18,259 nt of DNA from NCBI GenBank assembly GCA_030592655.1, contig JAUVIQ010000032.1, positions 1 to 18,259 on the forward strand, written 5' to 3'. Source of the DNA: Planctomycetales bacterium (lineage in GTDB: Bacteria; Planctomycetota; Phycisphaerae; SM23-33). The notes beneath the pieces were generated by a model that did not search any database, was not told where the DNA came from, and was given only the letters and a program-made list of their open reading frames with translations. The position numbers were made by a program, and so were the translations under genes. Positions 5,667 to 13,387 of the stretch are shown piece by piece. Positions within the stretch are counted from its first letter, which is position 1. Each line of letters begins with the position of its first letter.

Positions 5667-7536
5667 GACATCAAACAAAAAGACGCCGCGAGATGCTCTG
5701 CGTTTAGTTTCCCGCCGCTGGCGGTTGTTTCTGCTGGGTGCGTCGCTATGTGCAATTGCTGTGATGCTGGTGGCACATCGCGTTTCGCGAAAGTACACCG
5801 GCACGACCAAATTCGAGCATCGCAGAGACGTAGCGGCTGAGGGTATTCTTGAGAGAGGGAGCGAATCGTTCGAGTCGATCAGGTTGTCGATACAGAACGA
5901 TCTCGCCAGCCGGGGTGCCGTCGCTGAAGTCGCCGAAGAACTTGGTCTTCTGCGGAAATTGCCTCGTGACTCCGAACACAGACTGACCCGCTCCGGGGAG
6001 ATGGCTAAACAACAAATCGCCAAGGGTCTTATGAAGGACATAAAGGTCGTCTTCCGGACACGCTCACCCAATATGGACCGCGTCTCTGTCAGCGTAACGC
6101 ATAACGATCGGAAACTTGCCGAGCAGATTCCCAATGTCCTTGTGAAAAACTACAAAAACTACCTCTTACAAGTGACTAAGCGTAGCCTTACGAACAGTAG
6201 TAAGTTTCTTGAAACAGGGGTTAATCGGTGCGAGTTACGTTTGGCGGAGATCACGAACGAAAAAATCAGATTCGAAACCAAACACGCCGGTATGATGCCC
6301 GAAACCCCAGGCGCACTGTATGATCGCCTCCAGGGCATCGATGATAATCTCGACACCCTTGAAAAACAGCAGAAAGCGGACGGATTGAAGATAGTACGCC
6401 TAAAAGCCCAACTTGCGGCATTAGGAAACCCGACTATCCCTGTAATTGCACCGACCACTCAGCCTGCCGACCGTTCAGCCAGTCAACCGACCACTCAGCC
6501 TGCCGACCGTTCAGCCAGTCAACCGACCACTCAGCCTGCCGACCGTTCAGCCAGTCAACCGACTACCCAGCCTGCCGACCGTCCATCCGGTCAACCGACC
6601 ACTCAGCCAGCCGGTCAGCCTGTGGAGTGGGTACAGGAACTGAATCCGGAAAAGAAGCGGCTGGAGGATCAACTGTGGGGGTTCAAGGAGCAGTTGGCCA
6701 ACGCTATTGCCCTCAGCCACATGACCAATAAGCACCCGACCGTAATAACACTCAGGGCGAAGATTGCAGAGTTGAAAAAACGGATTGAGAAGGAACCGGA
6801 GTGGATTATGGTACGCAAAACGACAAGGAAGCCAGACAACTCTATCGCCCGACGGTTGGCTGCCCAGATGATACTTGCCGACATTGCGGCTGCGTTGTCT
6901 GAACTGGAAGCCGCTGCTAAAGAAAAGGAGCGTCTTCTGAAGCGGCGGGAGACAATTCAAGTACTTATGTCAAACTTCGCTCCTGTTCGACAGGAATACG
7001 TGCAGATCATTGAAAAGGTAAAAAAGCAAATAGGAGAACGTGATCGCTGGCGGAAACGACTCACAGAGGTTCAAATGGCCCTCGATGCAGAAATGAAAGG
7101 CCGACGTACACATCTGAATGTGCTCCAAACCGCTGAGGAGCAGATTCTGCCGTCGTCTCCGAAGTTGTTAATGGTGCTTGGTCTTGCGATCATAAGTGGC
7201 TTGGGCATTGGCGGCCTGTTGGTATGGGGGGCCAACCATTGGGATCAATCTGTTACCACGACCGACGACGCAAGAAAATACTTCAATATACCTGTTTTCG
7301 GCGCTACGAGAGAAATCACTTCCAGCTGGCAACGCACCAAAAGGCGGGCGAAGCGATGGATTCTGACCCCGATCGTGATGATTATCGTCCTTGTCGGTCT
7401 GGCGGCGTCCGGGCTGAGTATTACGCTGTGGCTGGAATACCCTGAAAAAACGTATGAAGAATGGAAGGCTGCACCGATTAGTTATGTCTCTGACTGGGTT
7501 GAGGATAAAGCCAAGGAAGTGTCGAAGTTGTTTTAA
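5659..7536 (+). CDS. EPS chain-length determinant / polysaccharide co-polymerase, Wzz-GNVR family
   Basis: This 625-residue inner-membrane protein begins with a short cytoplasmic tail and a first membrane helix at about residues 22-43. A large periplasmic part follows with long Lys/Glu-rich helices predicted to be coiled coils (about 170-250 and 330-490). A second helix lies at about 498-524, after which comes the linker TTTDDARKYFNIPVFGATRE, characteristic of Wzz proteins associated with tyrosine kinases. Unusually, a third strong hydrophobic segment follows (about 568-594), which would put the last 30 residues back in the periplasm. Between the coiled coils is a Pro/Thr/Gln-rich tandem repeat (265-318). 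Wzz proteins set polymer length together with the Wzy polymerase and the BY-kinase, encoded here two genes downstream. The ATG at 5659 has no strong Shine-Dalgarno sequence; see the overlapping mini-ORF. It precedes the ATPase gene by 11 bases. Confidence 0.88.
   Translation: MAETSNKKTPRDALRLVSRRWRLFLLGASLCAIAVMLVAHRVSRKYTGTTKFEHRRDVAAEGILERGSESFESIRLSIQNDLASRGAVAEVAEELGLLRKLPRDSEHRLTRSGEMAKQQIAKGLMKDIKVVFRTRSPNMDRVSVSVTHNDRKLAEQIPNVLVKNYKNYLLQVTKRSLTNSSKFLETGVNRCELRLAEITNEKIRFETKHAGMMPETPGALYDRLQGIDDNLDTLEKQQKADGLKIVRLKAQLAALGNPTIPVIAPTTQPADRSASQPTTQPADRSASQPTTQPADRSASQPTTQPADRPSGQPTTQPAGQPVEWVQELNPEKKRLEDQLWGFKEQLANAIALSHMTNKHPTVITLRAKIAELKKRIEKEPEWIMVRKTTRKPDNSIARRLAAQMILADIAAALSELEAAAKEKERLLKRRETIQVLMSNFAPVRQEYVQIIEKVKKQIGERDRWRKRLTEVQMALDAEMKGRRTHLNVLQTAEEQILPSSPKLLMVLGLAIISGLGIGGLLVWGANHWDQSVTTTDDARKYFNIPVFGATREITSSWQRTKRRAKRWILTPIVMIIVLVGLAASGLSITLWLEYPEKTYEEWKAAPISYVSDWVEDKAKEVSKLF
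6451..6612 (+). repeat. 36-bp tandem repeat within the Wzz gene (4.5 copies)
   Basis: Each unit encodes PTTQPADRSASQ. Units 1-3 (6451-6486, 6487-6522, 6523-6558) are identical at the DNA level. Unit 4 (6559-6594) has several changes and ends PSGQ. Unit 5 is a half unit encoding PTTQPA (6595-6612). The unit length is a multiple of three, so copy-number change would keep the frame. In the protein it forms a flexible Pro/Thr/Ser linker in the periplasmic part. Identity of the first three copies indicates recent expansion. Confidence 0.95.
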
Positions 7537-7547
7537 AAGGACACAGG

Positions 7548-8429
7548 ATGTACCTGGAATTTTACAAGTTGAAAGAATTCCCCTTCTCCATCACATGCGA
7601 GGAGAAGTTCTTTTACGAGAGCGCCATTCATGCCGAAACCCTTGCCAATATGATGTACACCGTTCAGCAGCGAAAGGGCATGGTCCTGATCACGGGCGAA
7701 GTCGGCGCTGGCAAAACATTCCTCGGCAACATGCTTGGGGCGCGTCTCGGGGCGGGATGCCTGACTATCCAGATGCAAAATCCTCCTCAATCGGCCAAGC
7801 AGCTCGTTCGAGCCGTGGCTGCACACATCGGTGTCAATGTCCGCTCTTCTGCAGACAAGCAGTCCCTGGTGGAAGAACTTGAGCAGCATCTCATTCGTCT
7901 GCATAACCGAGGCCGCCTGGTGGCGCTGATATTGGATGAGTCTCAGGATTTACCGGCGGTGTCGCTTGAAGAAATACGCCTTCTTTGGAACTGGGAGAAC
8001 AAAGGTCAGAGACTGGTTCAGATTGTTCTGATCGGCCAGCCGGAATTACGCCAAAAACTTAAGGAAGCCAAGTGGGAACCCCTGCGGCAGCGAATCGTTT
8101 TGAGTTATCATCTGGGCCATCTGTCTGCCGAAGATACTTGCGGGTATATCGATCACCGTATCGCAGTGGCGTCGGACGACGGTTGCCTGGCCGAATTCAC
8201 TCATGAGGCGAAGGCAGACATCTACGCTGCGACGGACGGTATTCCACGACTGATAAATGTCCTTTGCGACAACGCGCTGTTGGTGGGATATGCAAAGAGT
8301 ATCCACCTTATTGATAAACCGATCATAGCCGAAGTGCTCAGAGACATGACCTGCTGGGGATTGCGGGTTCCTGACCCACAGCCGGAGCCGTCGAAGAGGA
8401 ATGAGACGTCCATAGCAACACTGGAGTGA
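7548..8429 (+). CDS. ExeA-like AAA ATPase of the XrtA/PEP-CTERM EPS type
   Basis: This 293-residue cytoplasmic ATPase opens with the family signature MYLEFYKLKEFPFSI and a conserved segment FFYESAIHAETLANMMYTV. Walker A is GEVGAGKT (residues 50-57) and Walker B is LILDES (127-132; DEA/DEAQD is the commoner form). A sensor-like segment LIGQPEL (161-167) and the C-terminal GIPRLINVLCDNALL (231-245) complete the ExeA/TniB-like fold. This matches the ATPase family (TIGR03015) that travels with XrtA EPS loci, where it is thought to energise or regulate polymer assembly. Its biochemical role is not settled. The gene starts 11 bases after the Wzz stop with AAAGGA upstream of the ATG. It ends three bases before the GTG of the tyrosine kinase, so it is tightly coupled to it. 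Confidence 0.92.
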   Translation: MYLEFYKLKEFPFSITCEEKFFYESAIHAETLANMMYTVQQRKGMVLITGEVGAGKTFLGNMLGARLGAGCLTIQMQNPPQSAKQLVRAVAAHIGVNVRSSADKQSLVEELEQHLIRLHNRGRLVALILDESQDLPAVSLEEIRLLWNWENKGQRLVQIVLIGQPELRQKLKEAKWEPLRQRIVLSYHLGHLSAEDTCGYIDHRIAVASDDGCLAEFTHEAKADIYAATDGIPRLINVLCDNALLVGYAKSIHLIDKPIIAEVLRDMTCWGLRVPDPQPEPSKRNETSIATLE

Positions 8430-8432
8430 GAT

Positions 8433-9248
8433 GTGGCTAACGTATGGAATGCAATGAAGAAGCACGAGGCCGAACAGGCCGAGCAGGTCGAGCAGGGAGG
8501 CGGTACGCCGCCTGGGTCTGGACACGGGCCGACCCCTGGGCGGAAAAACGAGCCGATTGTCGCACAAATCAGCACGAATGGACGATTATCCGAGCTTCTG
8601 GTGGTACATCATGACCGCGGTGGAGCAATTTCTGAAGAATATCGGTCTATGCGCACCAACCTGTTGGCTCAGCACAAGAACGAGCGATTTTGCTATCTGA
8701 TTACCTCGTCCAATGTCGGTGAGGGGAAAACGATTACCTGTTTGAATCTGGGTCTGGTGATGACCGAACGTGTAGATTGCCGCACGGTTGTCATAGACTG
8801 TGATTTGAAAAAGGGCAAAATGTCCGGTTTGCTCGGCGCTAAGGCTTCTCCGGGCATGGCGGATTTGCTTCGCGGTTCGGCGACGCTGGCCGAATGTATT
8901 CAGCCGACTTGCTGCAGCAACCTGTTTTTTGTCCCTGCGGGCAAGGTGAAATCGGACGAGGTGGGCGAATTAATTGGGCGGCCTGAATTGGACGATATCG
9001 TCAGTGAACTGCGGCGCCGGTATGACTACGCCATCTTCGATACTCCGCCAATCAATGTCGCTTCGGATGCGGGGATACTCGGTAAGGCTGTGGGAGATGC
9101 CCTGCTTGTAGTTCGAATGAACAAAACCCGACGAAAGTCTATTGAGGAATCGATCCGTCTGCTACACGCGGCGAACGTCAAACTGTCCGGAATCATACTG
9201 ACCCATCACAAGTATTACATTCCGAAATATCTATACTATAAGGTTTAG
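8433..9248 (+). CDS. Bacterial tyrosine kinase, CpsD/Wzc C-terminal type
   Basis: This 271-residue BY-kinase phosphorylates itself and partners on tyrosine to control EPS export. The oligomerisation motif ExxRxxR is E68-R71-R74 (in SEEYRSMR). Walker A is SSNVGEGKT (92-100), Walker A' is VVIDCDLKKGKM (119-130), and Walker B is YAIFDTPPI (199-207). The C-terminus ends in a tyrosine cluster with Y261, Y262, Y266, Y268 and Y269, the usual autophosphorylation tail. An N-terminal low-complexity stretch (EAEQAEQVEQGGG) links an opening VWNAMKKHE segment to the kinase core. It has no membrane segment, so it should work in trans with the Wzz protein, as in Firmicute CpsC/CpsD or XrtA loci. The start is a GTG, with GGAG about 7 bases upstream. 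The gene is followed by the FemAB gene after 27 bases. Confidence 0.93.
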   Translation: MANVWNAMKKHEAEQAEQVEQGGGTPPGSGHGPTPGRKNEPIVAQISTNGRLSELLVVHHDRGGAISEEYRSMRTNLLAQHKNERFCYLITSSNVGEGKTITCLNLGLVMTERVDCRTVVIDCDLKKGKMSGLLGAKASPGMADLLRGSATLAECIQPTCCSNLFFVPAGKVKSDEVGELIGRPELDDIVSELRRRYDYAIFDTPPINVASDAGILGKAVGDALLVVRMNKTRRKSIEESIRLLHAANVKLSGIILTHHKYYIPKYLYYKV

Positions 9249-9275
9249 TAGTACGGGCTTTACCAGCGGACGAGA

Positions 9276-10328
9276 GTGATTAAAATTGGCACATCACAGA
9301 TTATCCAAGTCAAGGCCTACGTTGAGGCAGATGCCGAAGCATGGCAAAAGTATATACGCGCGCATCCGTCAGCCACAGTCTTTCACATGATGGCATGGTG
9401 TCGGGCCGTTGAGAGAACGTATGGTCATCGGCCCATGCACCTGACGGCATGGTCCGGTGATTGCCTCGTCGGCGTGCTTCCTCTTTTTCTGGTCAAGAGC
9501 ATTTTTGTAGGACGGGTGTTGGTTTCCGTGCCCTATGCGACGTATGGCGGGATTTTGGCCGATTCGGATGAAGTAACCGACTCGCTTCTGACAGCGGCTG
9601 AAAATCTCTCGGCCGAGTCGAATGCGGAGTACCTCGAACTGAGACACCGGGACGAAAATAACCTGAATTTGCCAGAAATCGATCGGTATGACACCTTCCG
9701 TAAACGACTACCGGACAATGCCGATGATGTCCTTCCATCTTTTCCCAAGAAGACGCGTGCCGCAGCCAGGAAAGGCCTGAAGGTACTGACGGTGGAGATA
9801 GGGTCTGATCTGCTTGATCCCGTGTACGACTTATACTCCTATACGATGAGGAGGCTTGGGTCGCCTAACTTTAAAAGGCGACTTTTTCACGAACTCCGGA
9901 ACGGCTACGGCGAGGACTGTGTGTGCCTGGTAGTGAAGGACGGTGGCAAGCCTGTAGCCGGCGTGATCAGTTATGTTTTTCGTGACGAGATAGTACCGTA
10001 TTTTTCCGGGAGCCTGCCGGATGGTATGCACAAGAACGCTAATAATGTGATGTATCTGAAACTAATGGAATATGCAATTGAGCGTGGTCTGCGGTGGTTT
10101 GATTTCAACCGTACCCGAAGGGACAATCAAGGCCCGCATGCGTTCAAGCGATATCACGGTTTCGAACCTTCTCCTCTGCATTACCAGATATCGCTGAACA
10201 AGGCGAAAGAACTGCCCAATCTCAGTCCGAGCAATCGCAAATTCGCCCTGGCCGGCCGGTTGTGGCGGAAACTCCCGCTGTGTCTGACGCGCAGCGCCGG
10301 CGGGCGAATTACTAAGTGGATTCCGTAA
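9276..10328 (+). CDS. FemAB-like GNAT protein of the XrtA/PEP-CTERM type
   Basis: This 350-residue protein is a tandem GNAT-fold FemAB relative. Recognisable parts are VFHMMAWCRAVERTYGH (35-51), GVLPLFLVKS (66-75), SVPYATYGG (84-92) and, in the second half, KPVAGVISYVFRDEIVPYFSGS and the closing RGLRWFDFNRTRRDN. These match the family (TIGR03019) that accompanies XrtA EPS loci. FemAB proteins use aminoacyl-tRNA to add amino acids to peptidoglycan. For the XrtA branch the acceptor is unknown, and modification of the polysaccharide or of sorted proteins is inferred. The start is GTG with GGACGAG a few bases upstream. An alternative is an ATG further in, but that would remove conserved sequence. 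The stop is 17 bases before a tRNA-like element, which is notable for a family that uses tRNA as donor. Confidence 0.88.
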   Translation: MIKIGTSQIIQVKAYVEADAEAWQKYIRAHPSATVFHMMAWCRAVERTYGHRPMHLTAWSGDCLVGVLPLFLVKSIFVGRVLVSVPYATYGGILADSDEVTDSLLTAAENLSAESNAEYLELRHRDENNLNLPEIDRYDTFRKRLPDNADDVLPSFPKKTRAAARKGLKVLTVEIGSDLLDPVYDLYSYTMRRLGSPNFKRRLFHELRNGYGEDCVCLVVKDGGKPVAGVISYVFRDEIVPYFSGSLPDGMHKNANNVMYLKLMEYAIERGLRWFDFNRTRRDNQGPHAFKRYHGFEPSPLHYQISLNKAKELPNLSPSNRKFALAGRLWRKLPLCLTRSAGGRITKWIP

Positions 10329-10345
10329 AATTGATGAAATGATAC

Positions 10346-10420
10346 AGGCGGGTAGCTCAGTTGGAAGAGCACCTGGAAATACACCCGGGAGGTCGCGTGG
10401 TTCGAACCCCGCCCCGCCTA
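10346..10420 (+). tRNA. tRNA-like element with abnormal anticodon arm (possibly a pseudo-tRNA)
   Basis: The acceptor stem AGGCGGG (10346-10352) pairs perfectly with CCCGCCT (10413-10419). T8 and A9 follow, then a D arm GCTC-AGTTGGAA-GAGC with A14, G18 and G19 in place. An anticodon stem CCTGG/CCGGG contains one T-G wobble and encloses an 8-base loop AAATACAC. The variable region is AGGTC, and the T loop is a canonical TTCGAAC between GCG(T)GG and CCCGC. Two things are abnormal: the anticodon loop is one base too long with no T at position 33, and the T stem has one bulged T (10398). No amino-acid identity can be assigned. CCA is not encoded. It sits between the FemAB-like gene and a glycosyltransferase in the same direction. 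It may be a decayed tRNA, or a tRNA-like structure with another use. Confidence 0.65.
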
Positions 10421-10448
10421 GTGCCTGACTGTCAAGAACGAGGATATT

Positions 10449-11663
10449 GTGAAACGACTGTTGTTCATAGCGCATCGCGTGCCGTTCCCCCCGGACAAGG
10501 GAGAGCGACTGCGCGCGTTTCACGAGATACAGGCCCTCTCGCAACAGTTCGACGTTACAGTAGCGGCGCTGTCGCATAATCGCGCCGATGCCGCTGCCGC
10601 CGAAGAACTGCGAAAATCCTGTCTAAAAAAAATTCTTGTCGCACCGGCGGGGGGAAAGTGGGGGTTAATTCGGGGTGGAATCTCTTTGCTGACAGGCAGG
10701 AGCGTTACGGAAGGCTACTTTTATAGTCGGCGTTTGCAAAAATTGATCGCAACCGAGGCACGGCGCGAACCGTTCGACCTGGTTATGTGCTACTCTTCCG
10801 GCACGCTTCCCTATGGCCTGGGCGTCCCCGCATCTGCTCGCATTATCGACATTGTGGATATCGACAGCGCCAAGTGGTCGAGTTATGCAAACTCTGCCCG
10901 GTGGCCTAAGAGTTGGCTGTATCATCGGGAAGCCGCCGCTGTTGCCCGTCTGGAGCGACAGGCCGTCGAGCGGTGCGACGCCGTCCTGCTCGTAAGCGAG
11001 GCCGAGTCGGCTGCGATGGGCTTCGGTGGCGACAAGGTATTTGCCGTTTCCAACGGAGTAGATTTGGACTTTTTTCGACCCGATACCGTCGAGCCGGCCA
11101 ACCCGGCTCCTGCAAGCCTGGTCTTTACCGGGACGATGGATTACCGCCCAAACGCCGAGGGGGTCTGCTGGTTCGTCCGTGAGGTCTGGCCTGAGTTGAA
11201 ACGCCGGATACCGGAACTGACGTTTGTGATTGTCGGGCGAAATCCGACACGACCCGTAAGGCAACTTGCAAGAACTCCCGGAGTGAACGTAACCGGTTCA
11301 GTGCCTGACGTCAGGCCTTACCTCGTTGCCGCCGGAGTGGCCATCTGCCCGTTGAAAATGGCTAGAGGCATCCAGAACAAGGTGCTTGAAGCAATGGCCA
11401 TGGGCAAAGCCGTCGTAGCCTCGCCAGCCGCCCTGGAGGGGTTGGAGGCCGAGGCGGAGAAGGACCTGCTGAAGGCCGATGCGCCTGACGAATGGCAACG
11501 GCATATCTTGAAATTGCTTACGGACGGCGAGTTGCGCGATCGGCTGGGCCGGTCCGCTCGAATATGCGTTGAAAATAAATACAACTGGGCGACGCGGATG
11601 GAGCCGCTCGTGTCGCTGTGCCGACGACTGATCCAGTCAAAGGCGGAGGATTCTGTCCGATGA
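10449..11663 (+). CDS. Glycosyltransferase of the XrtA/PEP-CTERM type (TIGR03087-like)
   Basis: This 404-residue GT-B enzyme shows the traits of the XrtA-associated glycosyltransferase family. The N-terminus is LLFIAHRVPFPPDKGERLRA (residues 4-23). The conserved core has IVDIDSAKWSSYANSARWP (135-153) and SWLYHREA, followed by VLLVSEAES (179-187). The donor-binding half contains VSNGVDLDFFRP (200-211) and IQNKVLEAMAMGKAVVASP (308-326), with the Glu of the EX7E-like motif. It would add a sugar to the growing lipid-linked EPS unit on the cytoplasmic face. The GTG start has CGAGGA five bases upstream. The gene begins 28 bases after the tRNA-like element, and its stop overlaps the next ATG in an ATGA arrangement, so both are translated together. 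Sugar specificity cannot be read from sequence. Confidence 0.93.
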   Translation: MKRLLFIAHRVPFPPDKGERLRAFHEIQALSQQFDVTVAALSHNRADAAAAEELRKSCLKKILVAPAGGKWGLIRGGISLLTGRSVTEGYFYSRRLQKLIATEARREPFDLVMCYSSGTLPYGLGVPASARIIDIVDIDSAKWSSYANSARWPKSWLYHREAAAVARLERQAVERCDAVLLVSEAESAAMGFGGDKVFAVSNGVDLDFFRPDTVEPANPAPASLVFTGTMDYRPNAEGVCWFVREVWPELKRRIPELTFVIVGRNPTRPVRQLARTPGVNVTGSVPDVRPYLVAAGVAICPLKMARGIQNKVLEAMAMGKAVVASPAALEGLEAEAEKDLLKADAPDEWQRHILKLLTDGELRDRLGRSARICVENKYNWATRMEPLVSLCRRLIQSKAEDSVR

Positions 11664-12118
11664 CGGGATTGACCAGGAAGGTGGTGTGGACTGTAACCTG
11701 CGCGTACGCCGCGCTGCTGGCCGGGGTGTGTCTGCTGCCTTCGGGCGACGGTGTGCTTGGCGGATGGGACGCTGCCATCACGCCCACCTGGCAAAATGCG
11801 CTGCACGTGCCGGCCTTCGCTGTTCTTGCGGCATTGGCGATCCTGGCTGCATCGGGTTCATTCAGGATTGGTCTTGCAGGGGTGCTGTGGATTACACTTG
11901 GCTGCTGTGCCTACGGCGTTTTGCTGGAATTAGCCCAGGCCGCTATCCCAGGCCGGACCGGTTCGCTGACCGACGTACTGCTGAACGCAGCGGGTGTCGC
12001 TATCGGCAGCCTGGCCGTGATGTGGTGGCGAAAAACAATCCGCCGCGCCGAACCGACACGAGCGTTGGTCGATACCGTTTCGGAAACCGGTAAACCGGCG
12101 AGGCTTGAGGCCAAATGA
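11660..12118 (+). CDS. VanZ-like integral membrane protein
   Basis: This 152-residue protein has four predicted membrane helices (about residues 8-26, 47-64, 70-88 and 107-123). The VanZ-family signature is present: His49 in the second helix (NALHVPAFAVL), E90 and Q93 in LLELAQ, then IPGRTGSLTDVLLN (96-109) with the conserved P-G-R, D and N. VanZ-like proteins are frequent members of XrtA EPS loci. Their molecular role there is not established, though a link to teicoplanin resistance gave the name. The ATG at 11660 overlaps the stop of the preceding glycosyltransferase (ATGA), and GGAGG lies about ten bases upstream. The C-terminal 25 residues are charged and cytoplasmic. Confidence 0.88.
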   Translation: MTGLTRKVVWTVTCAYAALLAGVCLLPSGDGVLGGWDAAITPTWQNALHVPAFAVLAALAILAASGSFRIGLAGVLWITLGCCAYGVLLELAQAAIPGRTGSLTDVLLNAAGVAIGSLAVMWWRKTIRRAEPTRALVDTVSETGKPARLEAK

Positions 12119-12188
12119 TTAAAGGACGAACCATTCTGTGTTTCGCCGGCGGCTACGATGCCCCGCCGACGAATTGAGGACGCATTCT

Positions 12189-13364
12189 GTGGCAATTACA
12201 AATGTCTGCATGTTGGTAACGAATCGAGGCGTTGATGACCCTCGTGTATGTATGGAGGCTGAAGCCCTGGCATGCAGGGATTATAAAGTTACCGTTATAG
12301 GATGGGACCGCGATGCGGACAAAGACACCGACATCTGCCAGAACGGTGTAAGATTCCTTCGGTTGAAATTGCGTTCGACGCATGGCCGGGGAATTACCCA
12401 GCCTATTTATCTCGCCGGTTTCTGGCTGCGAGCTTTGTCTGTGATAAGACGACTTCGTCCGGATGTTATCCATTGCCACGACCTGGACACGCTTCCGGTT
12501 GGGTTGTTTTCAGCGGGGCGATTACGCGCCCGACTGATCTTCGATGCCCACGAAAACTATCCCGACATGATGGCGGGGCATTTGCCGTCATTTGCGGTCA
12601 GCGGTCTGCGCCGACTGGAGCGGCGGTTGGTTCCACGTTGCGATTTGGTTATCACCGTCGGGAACCGTTTGGCCGAGCACTATCGGAAGATGGGCGCCGG
12701 GAAGGCTGTTGTGGTGGGCAACTGGAAGGACCCTGCCGATTTCAAGTTTCCGCCTGATACAATCTCCCGCACCCGTCGGGAACTGGGATTGCCGGATGGC
12801 GTAATCGCAATCTGCTTTGTGGCGAACCTCGGCCCGGAACGCCGCCTTGAACCCCTCCTGGCCGCCGTCGCCGACGACAAGCGATTTGCCTGTGTTATCG
12901 GCGGCGACGGTCCTCAGGCCGAAATGGTGCGACATTATGCTGATACAAGCGATAATATCGCCTACCTTGGCCGCGTTGACCCCGAGCGAGTGCCGTTAAT
13001 AACGGCTGCCTGTGATGTTGTCTATTATGGGTTTGACCAAAGCAATCCCAATGCTCAATGGAGTGCCCCAAACAAGCTTTACGAAGCCATCGCCGCCGGA
13101 AAGCCCGTTTTGACGGGCGACTTCGGCGAGATCGGCCAAACCGTTCGTGAGTCGGGGTGCGGCGTTATAGGCGACATGAACGCCCCTGCCGGTCTGACCG
13201 ACGCCCTGAATCATTTTATCAAGCCCGGAGTTTTGACGGAGTTGGAACGCCGCGCCGTCCAGGCTGGACGTGTTTATTCCCGTAAGCAGGCAATTGTGAT
13301 ACTCTTGAATGCTTACAACTCCGTAGCGAAATCTGCACAGTGCAAACAACGCAAAAACGCCTGA
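12189..13364 (+). CDS. Glycosyltransferase family 4-like
   Basis: This 391-residue GT-B enzyme starts with VCMLVTNRGVDDPRVCMEAEALA, typical of the acceptor-side Rossmann half of GT4 enzymes. It continues with VIHCHDLDTLPVGL (93-106) and a characteristic FDAHENYPDM (118-127). The donor-side half has FVANLGPERRLEPLL (210-224), IGGDGPQ (237-243) and NKLYEAIAAGKPVLTGDFG (295-313). It should transfer a sugar during assembly of the EPS repeat unit. The GTG at 12189 is preferred because GAGGAC lies about eight bases upstream and the protein then begins right at the conserved region. An in-frame GTG at 12138, with AAGGA upstream, would add 17 basic residues. The two initiation regions resemble each other. 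The gene ends 23 bases before the deacetylase start. Confidence 0.9.
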   Translation: MAITNVCMLVTNRGVDDPRVCMEAEALACRDYKVTVIGWDRDADKDTDICQNGVRFLRLKLRSTHGRGITQPIYLAGFWLRALSVIRRLRPDVIHCHDLDTLPVGLFSAGRLRARLIFDAHENYPDMMAGHLPSFAVSGLRRLERRLVPRCDLVITVGNRLAEHYRKMGAGKAVVVGNWKDPADFKFPPDTISRTRRELGLPDGVIAICFVANLGPERRLEPLLAAVADDKRFACVIGGDGPQAEMVRHYADTSDNIAYLGRVDPERVPLITAACDVVYYGFDQSNPNAQWSAPNKLYEAIAAGKPVLTGDFGEIGQTVRESGCGVIGDMNAPAGLTDALNHFIKPGVLTELERRAVQAGRVYSRKQAIVILLNAYNSVAKSAQCKQRKNA

Positions 13365-13387
13365 CCCATACTGAAAGGAATATGAGA

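Noticed and set aside
5358..6134. Open frame of 258 codons on the minus strand opposite the export and Wzz genes
   Set aside because: It spans two real plus-strand genes and the gap between them, with a Ser/Arg-rich product that shows no domain.
6451..6612. CRISPR-like array
   Set aside because: The 36-bp length is reminiscent, but the copies touch each other with no spacers and are in frame in the Wzz gene.
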